A stretch of DNA of 31,550 bases, from assembly GCA_964486455.1 (NCBI GenBank), contig CAZAMP010000047.1, positions 1-31,550 on the forward strand. Reading direction: 5' to 3'. The first letter of the stretch is position 1. Every line of letters starts with the position of its first letter. This DNA comes from CAZAMP01 sp964486455. Its GTDB lineage: Bacteria > Eisenbacteria > RBG-16-71-46 > CAZAMP01. Under the pieces are notes generated by a model that was given only the letters and a program-made list of their open reading frames with translations, searched no databases and was not told the origin of the DNA. The translations under genes and the position numbers were made by a program. This document shows, piece by piece, positions 31,513 to 31,550 of this stretch.

Positions 31513-31550
31513 AAACCGCGGCACCCCTTTCGCCGGTCGAAAAGTGCGGC

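Overview
This is a high-GC, tightly packed bacterial segment with 16 credible protein genes and no rRNA, tRNA, CRISPR array or insertion sequence that I can recognise. Three features point to a Gram-negative, probably environmental lineage outside the well-studied phyla: secreted proteins ending in FlgD-Ig/T9SS-like C-terminal domains, a PF07638-type ECF sigma factor paired with a Ser/Thr kinase-TPR protein, and lipoproteins plus a Tat-dependent lipoprotein. Candidatus Eisenbacteria, Krumholzibacteriota or relatives of the FCB group would fit. This placement is inferred from gene content only.

Layout. 1-311: tail of a secreted protein ending in a FlgD-like domain. 5918-330 (minus): a likely operon of a sulfatase-like lipoprotein, an ABC ATPase, an ABC-2/NatB-like permease and a GT39-like membrane glycosyltransferase with C-terminal TPRs. 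6069-9714 (plus): a divergent pair, a periplasmic DUF4412-like protein and a secreted subtilase resembling tripeptidyl peptidase II. 9715-10047: a non-coding stretch with a palindrome, a terminator-like hairpin, a possible promoter and a hairpin that would mask the ribosome-binding site of the next gene, a large HNH endonuclease-like protein with a duplicated helical domain (10048-12306). 12322-17582: central carbon metabolism, with glgP and pyk on the minus strand and a class II fructose-bisphosphate aldolase diverging from them across a region carrying 10-bp-spaced ACCGATA repeats. 17661-19208: a GNAT/BioF2-like protein with an extra C-terminal domain.

22704-19220 (minus): an ECF sigma factor followed 11 bases later by a membrane Ser/Thr kinase with TPRs and no anti-sigma gene. 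Diverging from it are two exported beta-propeller proteins: one made of a 277-residue tandem duplication (22892-24952), the other of about twelve LVIVD repeats (24999-28058). Both end in the same type of C-terminal domain as the protein at the left edge. 28271-31146: a TldD/TldE pair in which TldD carries a Tat motif and a lipobox but TldE has no signal. 31184-31512: a strong intrinsic terminator, then a perfect -10 box directly in front of a short lipoprotein gene that ends early.

The best candidate for a little-described system is the sigma factor-kinase pair next to the duplicated surface propellers. The sigma factor lacks the acidic DAED motif in region 2.2 and has a threonine there, which suits a phosphorylation-switched sigma factor. 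The exported TldD with an unexported partner is the second candidate.
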